From Myrmaecium sp. VS I D KN 1 (Eukaryota > Ascomycota > Dothideomycetes > Valsariales > Valsariaceae): a DNA stretch of 64,000 nt. The stretch is taken from positions 1 through 64,000 of the forward strand of contig JADQAV010000017.1 of the NCBI GenBank assembly GCA_019775845.1. The letters run 5' to 3'. Both the position numbers and the translations under genes were made by a program. The notes beneath the pieces are model-generated. The model had not been told where the DNA came from. It saw only the letters and a program-made list of their open reading frames with translations, and searched no databases. This document shows, piece by piece, positions 51,532-62,591 of this stretch (within the stretch, counting starts at the first letter, position 1; each line of letters opens with the position of its first letter).

Positions 51532-54500
51532 TGTCGGTCGGATGGCGATGTGTTTTCCCGAGGAGACAGACAGAGAGGGAGAGAGGTAGATTTGATAGAT
51601 GGCGCGAGAGAAAAACCCCGAGATCATGAACCGGAGGTAGATGGAGAGAAGAACCGAATTGTATCGTGCCAATCTGTGCGGTGGCTAGTAGTGCTCTCGC
51701 CTCCAGTGATGATCTGTAGCAGGGTGGTAGCTTGATCACTTGAATGGAGCAACAGGAAGAAGGAAGGGTTTATATGTACACATACGCACACACATGTACA
51801 TACATACCACTCACTTCTCCTGGAGGATGCATTCTCACACATCCATCACCTCACTCACTCAGTATGGTCGTTTCTCCTGGTGCGTTTGACTGTCTCCAAA
51901 GGAAAAACAACAACGACGGTCCGAACAAAGGAGAATGTACATGTATGTACATATCCTGGTCCGTGTGTTGGCCAGGTCTCTCACAGCTCTTGTTGTGTGC
52001 TGAAGCGTGATGGGGCCGCAGAACGGTGGTTGGCTTGCTCACAGTCCGTTCTGGATGATGTTCGTACAGCTGAGACAGACTCATACACACATGCACACAT
52101 ACAATCAATCAATCTCGCGATGGATGGAAACTTCTTGGCGAGCTGTGGCTGGCCGCATAAACAGACGCCGGTTTGGCTCAAGACAATGGGGATGGCATGC
52201 GTATGTGTTTGCTTCCAGTGTTGCTTTCGCCGTCGGTGAAACTTGCCGGTGGCATTGGTCTTGCCTTGTGTTCAGACCAAGCGTCTTGTTTGTTGGATGA
52301 GCATGTGGGTCGTATCAGCTGCAGTAGAAACGCACGCATGTGTTCGTGATTCTCTTTCTTCCTTTCTTTCTTTCTTTCTTGTTTTCTTTGGGTTGGGCGT
52401 ACCTGAGGGTGTCTGGTCTGGGCGTTGCTGCAGCTTCCCATGTCTCGGTTCATGAACGTCCAGACCCCCAAGAGCTCTTTCGCTTTGTTAGTTCAGGCCG
52501 TCGTGCTGCTGGCTGTGATGCTTAGGCGTTTTCATCGCCTTATTTTGTTGGTTTTTTTTTTAGACGGGCGTGGAATGTCAAAATCATGTTTGCGTGGAAA
52601 GATGTCAGAAAAAGGCGGAATTGAAATCCTCAATCGGGGACTTTGCAAGAAACTGCGATGAGGCACAGAAAAAGATATTTTGATAGAGAAAAAGCCGATA
52701 AGAAAATATTTCAGAGCGGGAGTACATAAGAGACCGCTCGTTGGTATCCATAAAGTGGCAGATCGGAGAAGGAGGCTCAAAGTTGACCTCAAGGTGATAC
52801 GTGAGGCAGTAAAAGGCAAATAGCACATCTGAACGAGAAGAACGCGATTCCAGGCTGAAAGGAGGCGTTGTAGAAGGTGTGAAAATCAGGCAACCTGCGT
52901 CAGATTGCGGTGAGGTGACCGTGAATCAAGCGGACACAGTCTCTCAGCCTTAGTTCAGATGGTAGCACCCTGCCACCGATCGAACTGCGGGATGTTTCTC
53001 GAAGATGTCATTCAACAACCCCACTTCTGCCCGACCTGCGAAGGACTGACAGTCCTTAGGGAGGTGTGACGCGACCTGCGTCCAGTAACACACGCAAGAA
53101 TGCGTTTCACCGCTCCCCCGACGTCTGGGGAAGGAGAAAGAAAAGAAGGGACCGACCGATACGAGCACGTCCGGGGAATCACGAAAGAAAAGGCCCGATT
53201 CTCACTGATCTGGGGGACCGGGGTCCTCCAAATCTGGAGAGGTTCTCCGGGCATGGGGAGAGAGACGTGGAGAAGAACGATCATGGAAACGTGGAGGATA
53301 CGCAGATACCAAAGAAAAAAAAAATGCCGCAAAGCGGGGGTGGAGACATCATCTTGGAGAAAACCGGGAGGTGGAGGAGAAAGCATTTCGTGTCCCCCAT
53401 CATCATCCCCAGGTTGGGCCAGGATAGGCAGTGTTCATGGTGTTGAACATGCCTGGGGCGATGCTGCAACGGGGAAGGCGTCGCACATACCTCGGCGGAA
53501 CAAGGCAAAAAAGGTTCTGGAGTGTCGTAAGCCAATCAGAGGGCTGTCCCCTGTTCACTCTCAGCCGCGCTCGACAAAATCCAATCTGAGATCCACTTCG
53601 CTTGCCAGTGAGATCAGGGGTCGGTGCGCGTCACCGATGGACAGATCCTACCAATGAGACATCGCAGGACCGGCGAGGGCTCCACTTGAAGGATTCTGTT
53701 CGAGCGAATCGGCGGCACTGCGAGACGATGGCGGGCCGAGAGAGGCGCATGTTTCGCTGACTCTTTTCCATTGTCTGCCTATATGTAAGCGCGAGGATTG
53801 GCGAACAGTCTCCAGGGGAGATGCTGACGGGCATCGTATGTACTTTGTTGCCAAACTCTGAATGACTGCTGGATTCAGCCCATCATGACGTGCCGTGTCT
53901 AATAATTGCCATGTTATTGCAAAACAACGGTGGCGTTCTACGCCCCCCCGTTTCCAACCTTCTTTCCGCCTTTTGCCCCTGAACATCCGGCCGTATGTTG
54001 GACGATGTTGGGCGTAGGAAAGTGGTATAGAGGGAAATTTGGTTGACGAAACCCGATCCCGTGAATAGTTTGCTGGAGCTAGCGGAGATGGCAGCAGACG
54101 ACCGGTGCACTTGAGTAGCGTTTGGCGGAGAGTGTTCTGGTGCGCTGGTGTTCGTCGCGTCTGGTCAGCAGCCGACGAACAGGCCATTTGCACGCGGGTC
54201 CACAGTGGGCTCTGGCGTGTCTGGGCGCCCCGTGGAGGAGCAAACCTTTCGCGGTCTGGGGATTTCTGCGGAGAGCGAGGAGGGTCTGGATCCTCGCCGC
54301 TGGGTTCTGTGAGAAGCTCGTTCCCCTTTCGCTTCTGTCCCCAAGCGGCCAGTTCTTCTTGGAACACGCACGACGTCCGTCCCCCGAGTATCCTCAGATA
54401 TCCGCCTGCCAAGAGTGGCTGCAGTGCTTGACGATGGGACGAGAGGGATGACAGGCGCCCGCTGGGCTGGGCAGGGCAGGGCAGCGGTGACGGGCGACGA

Positions 54501-55248
54501 TGGCGGTGATGGCGGTGCCGTTTGTGTGAACTTGGCGAGAGTTAGTCAGGAAAGGTGGTGAGCGTCCGGCGTACGTTGCGTACGGCTTGGCCTCGCCCCG
54601 GCCAATGAGAAGATCCACCCGGTTGACCTTTCGCCCCTTTCCGCTCTCTGAGAAAGTCCCCGCTATCCCCGTGTGGCTGGGCCTGGCGGGATGAGATGCT
54701 TGCGGACGTTCGCCGGTGCTCTGACCATTTCCCACTCACTTTCCGCCCACTTCCCTCCCCACTTTCCTCCATCCCAACCACGTCTCGATGCCCCTCGATG
54801 CCCCTTGATTCTCCTCGATGGCCTCCGCCCCCGTCGAGAGAAGGGCCGATTACCCCGGCTTGTGACCTGGGGGCACGCTCCTCTCCTTCCCCGGGCTCCA
54901 CTCGCTCGCCAAATCGCTGACAATGCCTGAGCCTGGATGCTGGAGTGAATGGCCGTGGTCCCACCCTGCCTCCGCTGGCCAGCGTCCGGAGAGCGACCTG
55001 CGGAGACTGGGGACGGTTGATTCTGCCCCCGTCTGGACCGGGGAGGAAACTATAAGATCAACGGCCTGGGGATGCCCTCCCCTTCTTTTTCCTATCATCA
55101 CTCAGCTCTCACTTCCTCAATTCACTCGACTCGTCCTCTTCTCCTCCCTCACAGGCATCTTTAAGCCTCGAGCTTCTGCTCTCCGCCTCTACCTCTTCTG
55201 TCCCCACACTCTTCCATCCCCACACAGGGACATAAACACAACCCAACC
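51532..55248. promoter_or_regulatory. 3.7-kb gene-free region upstream of the hexose transporter
   Basis: The longest stretch without a credible gene. It has CA/TG-rich simple sequence (about 51765-51960), a (TTTC)n run (about 52355-52385) and many short frames with no family features; the longest (53648-54412, minus) lacks coding character. Close to the transporter, four copies of the CreA site SYGGRG lie within 72 bp (55000, 55007, 55038, 55066), 180-250 bp before the ATG, with ACTATAAGA at about 55049. The final 150 bp are CT-rich, as in strongly expressed fungal genes. Confidence 0.5.
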
Positions 55249-56868
55249 ATGGTGCAGGTTGCGTTCAAGAAACCCGAGGAGGCGGCGGGCAAGGCATGGC
55301 CCGCCATCATGATCGGCCTCTTTGTGGCCTTCGGTGGTATCCTTTACGGATATGACACCGGTACCATCTCCGGCATCACTGCTATGCCCTACTGGCTGAA
55401 GCTGTTTACCACCGACGGCGTCCTCACTTCAAGCCAGGACTCGCTCATCGTCTCCATTCTCTCCGCTGGTACCTTCTTCGGTGCTCTCGGCGCCGCTCCT
55501 CTCTCCGATAAGTTGGGTCGTCGTCTTGGCCTGATGATCGGCGCTGGTATTGTGTTCAACCTTGGTGTCATCCTCCAAGCGGCCGCGACCAGCCAGCCTC
55601 TGTTCGTGGCTGGTCGTTTCTTCGCCGGCCTCGGTGTCGGTCTAGTCTCCGCCCAGATTCCTCTCTTCCAGAGTGAAACCGCGCCCAAGTGGATTCGTGG
55701 TACCATCGTCGGCTCATACCAGCTCGCCATCACCATTGGATTGCTGCTCGCTTCCATCGTGAACAACGCCACCAAGAACCGTGAGGACACTGGATGCTAC
55801 CGCATTCCCATCTGTGTCCAGTTCCTCTGGTCCCTTATCCTTGTTGTCGGCCTTTTCTTCCTTCCGGAAACCCCTCGCTGGCTGATCATGAAGGACCGCT
55901 ACGAGCAGGCGGCCCGCTCCCTTGGCAGACTTCGCCGTCTCGCTCCCGATCACCCTGCCGTCGTCGAAGAGCTTGCCGAGATTCAGGCCAACCACACATA
56001 CGAGATGTCCCTGGGCAAGTCCAGCTACGCCGACTGCTTCAAGGGCAACATGTTGAAGCGCACCCTCACTGGCTGCGCCCTGCAGGCCCTTCAGCAGCTG
56101 ACCGGCGTCAACTTCATCTTCTACTACGGAACCCAGTATTTCAAGAACGCCGGCTTCCAGAGCCCCTTCATCATCAGCGTCATCACCAACTGTGTCAATG
56201 TCGTCTCCACCTTCCCCGGTCTTTACATGGTCGAGAAGATGGGTCGCCGCAACCTCCTCCTTTTCGGAGCCGTTGGTATGTGCGTGTGCCAATACATCGT
56301 GGCGGCGACCGGCACCGCAGCCGGCACGACCGACCTGCCCGCCCAGCAAGCCGCCATCGCCTTCGTCTGCATCTACATCTTCTTCTTCGCCAGCAGCTGG
56401 GGTCCAGTAGCCTGGGTCGTAACGGGAGAGCTCTATTCACTCCAAGTGCGTGCGAAAGCGCTCTCGATGACCACGGCATCGAACTGGCTGCTCAACTGGG
56501 CGATCGCCTACTCGACCCCGTACATGACGGACGCGGACAAGGGCAACCTGCAGAGCAAGGTCTTCTTCGTCTGGGGCTCCTTCTGCTTCGTCTGCATCCT
56601 CTTCGTCTACTGCTTCATCTACGAGACCAAGGGCCTCAGCCTCGAGCAGGTGGACGAGCTGTACGGCACCGTCGCCAAGGCGTGGCAGTCCCGCGCCTTC
56701 CAGCCCAAGGTCTCCTTCATGGACGTCAACGACATGGGCGACGCCGCCCGCGGCATGAGCCTGGGCCAAGTCGGCGAGGTCCAGGAGGGCAAGCGGACGA
56801 CCGAGCACGTTGAGGGCTTGCTCCCCGGTCAGCGCGTGGTGGTTGGTGATGAGAAGGAGGTCGTTTAG
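55249..56868 (+). CDS. MFS hexose transporter (HXT family)
   Basis: A 539-residue intronless protein with twelve membrane helices. Sugar-porter signatures: FGGILYGYDTGTISGI (helix 1), DKLGRRLGLM (loop 2-3), GRFFAGLGVGLVSAQIPLFQ and SETAPKWIRGTIVGSYQLAI, PETPRWLIMKDRYEQA (after helix 6), QALQQLTGVNFIFYYGTQYF (helix 7), EKMGRRNLLL (loop 8-9) and GPVAWVVTGELYSLQVRAKA (helix 10). The tail is short (about 65 residues), so it is a transporter, not a long-tailed Rgt2/Snf3 sensor. QQLTGVNFIFYYG is the hexose-binding hallmark. It imports glucose or related hexoses at the plasma membrane by proton symport. Clustered CreA-type sites upstream suggest glucose repression, as in high-affinity transporters; this is inference. 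The ATG is in a good context (AACCATGG). Confidence 0.95.
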   Translation: MVQVAFKKPEEAAGKAWPAIMIGLFVAFGGILYGYDTGTISGITAMPYWLKLFTTDGVLTSSQDSLIVSILSAGTFFGALGAAPLSDKLGRRLGLMIGAGIVFNLGVILQAAATSQPLFVAGRFFAGLGVGLVSAQIPLFQSETAPKWIRGTIVGSYQLAITIGLLLASIVNNATKNREDTGCYRIPICVQFLWSLILVVGLFFLPETPRWLIMKDRYEQAARSLGRLRRLAPDHPAVVEELAEIQANHTYEMSLGKSSYADCFKGNMLKRTLTGCALQALQQLTGVNFIFYYGTQYFKNAGFQSPFIISVITNCVNVVSTFPGLYMVEKMGRRNLLLFGAVGMCVCQYIVAATGTAAGTTDLPAQQAAIAFVCIYIFFFASSWGPVAWVVTGELYSLQVRAKALSMTTASNWLLNWAIAYSTPYMTDADKGNLQSKVFFVWGSFCFVCILFVYCFIYETKGLSLEQVDELYGTVAKAWQSRAFQPKVSFMDVNDMGDAARGMSLGQVGEVQEGKRTTEHVEGLLPGQRVVVGDEKEVV

Positions 56869-58268
56869 GTGGTCCAAGCGTCATCCATCTGATCTTCTCT
56901 GAGTTGAATTTTTTCCCTTCGGCTATGATGTATATATATTCATGTGGGGCTTCTTTGTTTGTTGCATATACGGATGGGATCGAGCATTGAGCAGGGCGTT
57001 GGTGCATCATATTCTTTTCTTTTGTACGATATCATGCTGGGATTGTCATGCGATCCGCCTGTCCGGGTGGGAAGATGAGGCGTTGCTTTCTCTGTAAATA
57101 GGTATTCGATACGACATTTCTCAACTTCGAATCTCATCATCTATCAATCTTACGGATCAAATCTGCACTGCACGGCTTTTCATGACGTTTATGCCCCTTG
57201 ACTGCCTTCTTCATTGGTTGAGAGCTTTTGCTCGAGACTATCTACGCGTCTTGACTGCCCTCTCCATTGATTGAGTACTTTTGCTTAAGACCCTCTATAC
57301 CCTTTGACTGCGTTTTTCATCGCATGAGCTCCTCTAGTCTATGATAATAGACTTTATGATACAGGCTTTCTCTAGCGTGCAGCAGATCGACACAACAGAA
57401 AAGTTCGGAGATACGCAACAAGCCCATGAGGGACGCCTTCCTCGAACAGGAAAAGAAAAGGAAAAGACGGACAGAAAGAAAGAAAGGCAGAAGGAAAGGA
57501 AAGAAAAGCCCAACTCTCCACATGACCCCGAGAGAATACCAAGTCCGCACAGCGTACGAAGCGCAGAGGGACGGCAGAAACCAGATAAGCCGAAGAAAAA
57601 CAACGGCATAACCTTCTCCGAACTCCTAAATCCAGAAGAACGAGGAGTGGGGAAGGAGGATGATGATTCAACAGACACGGTCGACGTTTGAGGAGAATAT
57701 GAAAAAGGAAAAGGGGAATCAAAGTGAGAAGGTGAACCGTGAAGGAAAAAAAAATCGGCACTGCGAGCTTCAGCTCGAGTACAAAAGCCGTAGGATCGGA
57801 CTGGTGAGTGACCTGACCGGATCGGAGTGGATGTCTTTCGTTTGATTTTTGTGATGTGTGAATGAAGACAGAGAAGGAGAAGGACTGAAGAAAGATGAAA
57901 GACGAGGTGAAGAAGGCATTGGGGGAGACACAAGCAGTTGGTTTAATAAAACCTAGGCAAGCGAAGACAGAAGAAGAAAAGGAAGAAAGAAAGAGCCGAA
58001 CGGACAGAACAAGTCAGGGCTCTCCGCTCGAGGGCAGGATTAGACATTAGGGAAGTTGGTTGGGTCCTTTTCAAGCAGATGAAAGGGGAAGTATCGAAGG
58101 AGGAGAACTGGAGAAAAAAGGAAAGGGAGCTTGCGGCACGTGCCGCGGGTACAAGCCGAAGACGAAAGACCACACAAGGAAAAGCAGGGCACTCAATGTA
58201 GGGCGATACTGACTCTGGTAGGCGTGTATACACCCAGACACGCTTTTCCGGTTTTGCGCGCGCGGCGG
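56869..58268. other. convergent intergenic region with tandem repeat and purine-rich DNA
   Basis: It contains the 53-bp tandem repeat listed separately and a strongly purine-rich stretch on the plus strand (about 57440-57520, GAAA/GAAAG). Minus-strand frames of up to 199 codons here are hydrophobic only because of the T/C-rich complement. No gene supported. Confidence 0.5.
57198..57340. repeat. 53-bp tandem repeat, about 2.7 copies
   Basis: TTGACTGC starts units at 57198, 57251 and 57304. Each continues with a TTCATTG/CCATTG/TTCATCG block, then GAG, CTTTTGCT and GA-CT-TCTA elements. The period is exactly 53 bp for the first two steps; the third copy is truncated. It lies downstream of the transporter, function unknown. 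Confidence 0.8.
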
Positions 58269-59824
58269 CTAGGCCACATGTCCGTTGTTGTCGTGGTGGC
58301 CGCCATCGCCGTTCTGGTTGCCATGCTCATCGTTCTCCTGCTGCAGGAGGAAGGTGAAGTCGTCGAAGGTGCCCAGTCCAAGCGGGTCGGCCATGGGATA
58401 GAACTCCTCTGCAGGAGGAATGGAAAAGTAATCATCTGCTGTTGGTGCTTCGCTGCCTAATGCTTGCTCCTGGAACAATCCACCGATGGGGAGGTCGTAA
58501 GGGTCTTCGACCGCGCTGTCCAATCCGGTGGTGAAAGGAAGTAGGTGCTGCTGCTGGTGCTGCTGCTGGTCCAGCGCAGAGTGCAGCTGAGTGGAGAAAG
58601 AAAGCAGGTGTGGCTGCTGGTCCAATGTGGTATCCAGAGCAGGATCAATGGGGACAGACGGGTCTTCCTGATAATGGGGCTGGGCATGGTATGGAAGTTG
58701 ATGCTGATCCTGCTCCTTGTGCTCATCCTGCTGCTCCTGCTGCTGCAGTGGTGAAGGATGCTGATTTAGATGAGGCTCAGTATGGGCGAACATATGGGGA
58801 TTATGTTGCACGTCTTGGGAGCTCGATGCGAGGGTTTCCTGGTTGCTTGGACCAGGGGTTCGGAAGACCGGCTGTGACAACCGCGGAGCACGCTGATAAG
58901 GGACGCTGCGGTGGCTAGCCCGGTGGTGGTGGGTAGGGGTAGTAACTGCTTTAGAGGGAAAAAAAGAAGGCAGATCAGTGTAGATGGTTTTCCTTACATA
59001 TATTCTCCGTATTCAATCTCCTTATATGGTTTGGTAGAACGTGCTAAGTCACTTCCGCGTTGATTTGGGCGGAGGAAGGGGGAAGGTTATACGGGAGGAT
59101 GAAGCGTAGAACTTACAGGTTTGAACTCCAGCCAGTCTCTTCGTAACGTGCCTCCTGGTAGAGCGCGATGGCGTCGCCGGTGTCAAGGGCGCGTTTGGAG
59201 GATTGCGCGCAGTCGTGCGCGTTGGAGCAGGCGTCAAGGGTGTTGAGGGTGTACGAAATCCAGTCAAGTCGTACGCAGCGAACCGGGGCTCTGAGTCAGA
59301 GAACAGGGGCATATCTTCGACACAATCGGAAGCCGAGGTCAAGAAGACGTCTTCAAGCGTGTCGCTTGAGGGGACAACAAAATTCGAAGCTTGGGACGCG
59401 TTCGCAGTTGTGTTAGCAGGCTTTGTTTGGACAGAGTTTGAAGAAGAGGCGGCGGCGGCAGCAGTTGCCCCGCCAGATTGTCCGCGGCGTTCAGCTAATT
59501 CGAGGCGGAGGACAGCGGCTTGTCTCTTTACATTGCGAAAGTGATGTTGAATACTGCTAAATGAAGCAGTTGGGCCGAATAGTTCAGTGACCCGCCGGAG
59601 GTGGGAATCAGGCTGCGTGGTGGAGGTTAGCCGTCTGACTGTTGATGCGACTACAACGGTGGCGCATTGCAGCGAACGAAAAGAAATGCGTTCTAGGGCC
59701 AAGGATTTGGTTATGGATAAGGGCTTACGAGGCTCTCCAGACTTGCAACGAGAGCCGCCAGGACGCGATCCTTGTTGGCCTGGTTCGTCCAATCAATCCG
59801 GAATCCTTTCGAAGTACGCGCCAT
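58269..59824 (-). CDS. Myb/SANT-like protein with Gln/His-rich tail (423 aa)
   Basis: Three exons (59824-59729, 59612-59117, 58948-58269). Exon 1 reads MARTSKGFRIDWTNQANKDR then VLAALVASLESL. Exon 2 continues PDSHLRRVTELFGPTASFSS and IQHHFRNVKRQAAVLRLELA, completing a Myb-like helical unit (about 12-85). After an Ala/Ser/Asn linker come VPSSDTLEDVFLTSASDCVE and Thr-Pro repeats (TPSTPLTPAPTRTT, APLTPATPSRSTRR). Exon 3 is Gln/His/Pro-rich (EQQDEHKEQDQHQLPYHAQP, QQQHQQQHLLPF), typical of activation or prion-like segments, and ends in an acidic, aromatic DPLGLGTFDDFTFLL. Introns of 116 and 168 nt (CTAAC branch, CTCTAAAG acceptor) are phase 0 and phase 1. Probably a transcriptional regulator; no named family. 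The first intron lies at the same domain position as in the gene at 61996-62591. Confidence 0.75.
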
Positions 59825-60554
59825 GCTGCGAGTATAGATATCGAAGAGAGGGTGTATGAAGAGAGGGTGTATGAAGAGAGAAGTACAAGAAGGGCCAGCA
59901 ACAATATCAATGAAAATGTGTACAGTTGCTTTTGTGGCAGCGAGAGAAAGGTGTACAGACGTGGGTGTTTGGTGGAAGAAAGAAGGACGTCCGAAGGGAG
60001 AAGGGGGTTTAAATACAAAAACAAAAGAGAGGAGCTAAGGCGTTATCGTTGTGGGGGAAACGAGCGGTCTGGGACTGCGAGGCTTCCATGTGAGAGCTCC
60101 AACACTTTCCTTCCTGCCCTTTCTGGACGTAGAACCTTCTTGAATACCGACTGTTTGGCAGGGCGACGACAGCTCGACAGTCCCCTCAATAGCTGCTGCT
60201 TACAAGCAGAGAAGAAACCAGTGTTATGAGCGGAAGGACTTGCGTGCTTCATTTTTACCTAAATTGTTGACACAGTGAGCTGAGTTCATTTCAAAGTCCA
60301 TGTGCCATTGCATGAAGGAAGAGAACACAAACAATCCGAACCGTCATGCTCGTATGAGGCATTCTTCCGTCGCGTAGCAACCCTGACAGTCCGTTGGATC
60401 CACGGATGGACATCATAGCAAAGTCTTTCTTGTCTTCGATCTGCCCATCGTTGAATCTCAATCTCGCTCCATGTGCAGCCGTCACTTTCAATTTTCGATC
60501 AGTAAACCCGTGGACTCAAGGCCATAAAGGGTGTGAATGAGAACAAGGGAGCCT
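59825..60554. other. intergenic region, no gene seen
   Basis: Between two Myb-like genes. A direct repeat of GAGAGGGTGTATGAA lies at about 59844-59875. No supported gene. Confidence 0.45.
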
Positions 60555-61250
60555 TTAAGCATAGAGATCATCGTTCTCCAGGTCCTCCGAGTCTTCCTGC
60601 TTATACTTGATGACCTTTTCATCCTCCGCATCCTCCGACTTCTCCTTCTTGAACTTCTTGATCGCGCTCGGAGTATCGTCGAAGTCACCGTGGACCTTGG
60701 AGGAGGGCGTATCGTCATGCACACGCTTGCGGCCTTTGCCGGCTCCCATCTTGCCGGTGCTCATGCCTGTCTCGTCGTCGATGACCTTCTTCTTGCGGCC
60801 GCGAGGGGTGGCAGAGGCGGAACCCTCACCTTTGCCGCCGTTTTTATTGTCATTGTTCACGCCGAATTGAACGGCGGCTTCGCGTTTGATCTTGTTGAAC
60901 TTTTGGCTGGAAATTTTGTTAGTGACTTTGAGCGGCTAGCCTGGGAATAACATGGGGTGATGGGGGTGGGTAATTATTTAAAGAAGAGTATGACGACTCA
61001 ACAGCGGAAGAATTGTGAGAGCAAACACCATGGTGTTAAAAACAACAGAAAGAACATAAGACAAAAGACAATGTTAACCAGCCGTTAGACATTAAAGCAA
61101 CTGCGTGGAGGTGACTTACTAGCAGCCGTTCTCGTTGTATCCCTCACCCATAGCCTCGGCAATCATCTTCCAATCCATGTTCGAGATCTTCTGGGTGGAG
61201 ATGACGGCCAGCAGCAGGCGGAGCTGGTTCTCGGAAGTCCAGTTAACCAT
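60555..61250 (-). CDS. small Myb/SANT-like protein with acidic tail (160 aa)
   Basis: Two exons (61250-61120, 60906-60555) separated by a 213-nt intron, phase 2. The domain is MVNWTSENQLRLLLAVISTQ, KISNMDWKMIAEAMGEGYNE and, across the junction, NGCYQKFNKIKREAA, a three-helix Myb/SANT-like pattern with Trp at helix 1 and helix 2. Then GRKKKVIDDETG and GKGRKRVHDDTPSSK give basic, NLS-like clusters. The C-terminus is acidic (KSEDAEDEK, QEDSEDLENDDL) and holds FKKE (Lys130), a SUMO consensus, and YKQE (Lys146), a weaker match. Likely a nuclear DNA- or chromatin-binding protein. Unspliced, the frame would stop at once after NENGC, so the intron is well supported. Confidence 0.8.
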
Positions 61251-61995
61251 ATTGAACCAGTGAAGGATGCTTGACGACGATGATATTGACTGATAGAACG
61301 CAAGCCGTGCTTGAAAGAGTGGTGCGAGAAGAGAGTGTGCGAAGATGGTTGAGAGTAGAGAGGCTGTACGGAGATCGTGGAGATGGAACGGAAGAAGGAG
61401 AGATTTGAGCGAGAACGGGGGAATTTATACAGGCAATATGCAGGGAGGAAGCACTACCATCACAGTCACAGGCACAGGCACAGGCAATCTTATCTTGACC
61501 AGTAGCAGAGAACCAATTTAGGTGGTCATGGCTAGATGCTGGCTTATACGCCAGAGTGCTCATGTGTGTTTACCTTACACCGCCACGTTAACGGTATAGC
61601 TGTCTGGGTGTACAGATCTACATATACTATGATAAGCGCGGTGGCGATAATCTACCAGTCTATAAATCACTATGTTGTAGGTTTAAGCGTGAGAGTAGTG
61701 CCTTCCCCTACTACTCGTAGGTTAGACGAGAATCCTACAGGTGCCAGTCTATGCCTGAAATTTGGTTAATGCCTAATCCCTAAATATATTCATCGTTCTC
61801 GGCTTTATTACTAGCACTGCAGGTATTAGCTGTAGTATGTTTCCGATTTAGCTAATTAATATCAGAGCTGAACTATTCTCTTCGTCCAGCCTGTGATGAA
61901 AGCTTAAGAAGCTATACCCATGACCTTTGATCTGATATCTTTCTCTCTTCTTCCAGTAAGGAAACACCTCGTTCTTTGGATAATTAGACCCAGGT
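61251..61995. other. intergenic region, no gene seen
   Basis: Between two Myb-like genes. About 61590-61870 is AT-rich and low in coding character. No inverted-repeat termini found. Confidence 0.4.
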
Positions 61996-62591
61996 TCAAA
62001 CCACCTGCTCATCGTCTTCCATCTGGTGATCGCCGGTAGTATCAGGCTCCAGCTTAACTTTCTCCCCGTCTTCACCCTTAACGAGGACATCCTCGTTGTT
62101 CTGAAGCTCGTCTTCCAAGGCCTCTTCCTTCTTGACGGTGTTCTTCCGCGCACGCGGCTTTCTGGGGGATCCATCCTTGGTAACCCGACCGCTAAGGACT
62201 GGGGGAGCACTGTTAGACGGGCCAGATTTAATATGGTGATCATGATCCTTACCTGTCCTGTCCGCAACATCCTTCTTCGGAGTCTTGGGCTTCCTTGGAG
62301 TAGCTGGCTTGCTCTGCTTGCCGGCGTCCATCTCGCGGCCTTCCGCTTCTGCCTCGGTCTTCAGGGTACGTGCGAGCTTCTTGTGAGTGCGCAGCTGGAA
62401 TTCGACGGCGTCGTATTTGACCTCTTGTCCGAAGTAATAGGCGACCTTGCGGATGTCCGGCTGTGTGGTGTTATTGGTACTTCCGGGTAGGGTGACGTGG
62501 GTTGAGTATGACTTACCTTACAGTCCAGTGAAGCGACGAGAGCAGCGACAAGGCGCTCTTGGTTCGCAGCGTCCTTCCAGTTGATAGGCAT
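61996..62591 (-). CDS. small Myb/SANT-like protein, SUMO-motif tail (161 aa)
   Basis: Three exons (62591-62517, 62460-62253, 62198-61996). Exon 1 MPINWKDAANQERLVAALVA-SLDCK and exon 2 PDIRKVAYYFGQEVKYDAVE, FQLRTHKKLAR form the Myb-like domain (about 4-58). AT-hook-like basic Pro repeats follow (TPRKPKTPKK; after splicing SPRKPRARKN). The tail is acidic with VKKE (Lys117), VKGE (Lys135) and VKLE (Lys143), all SUMO consensus motifs. Intron 1 (56 nt) is phase 0 at the same point as in the 423-residue paralogue. Intron 2 (54 nt, GTAAGG donor, TCTAAC branch, CCCCCAG acceptor) has no in-frame stop and a length divisible by three, so retention would give 179 residues. Confidence 0.8.

Noticed and set aside
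53648-54412. 254-codon minus-strand frame in the gene-free block
   Set aside because: Irregular composition, no motif, no splice-supported extension; overlaps several other chance frames.
57334-57933. 199-codon hydrophobic minus-strand frame
   Set aside because: Phe/Ser/Leu content comes from a purine-rich plus strand; no start context, motif or splice support.
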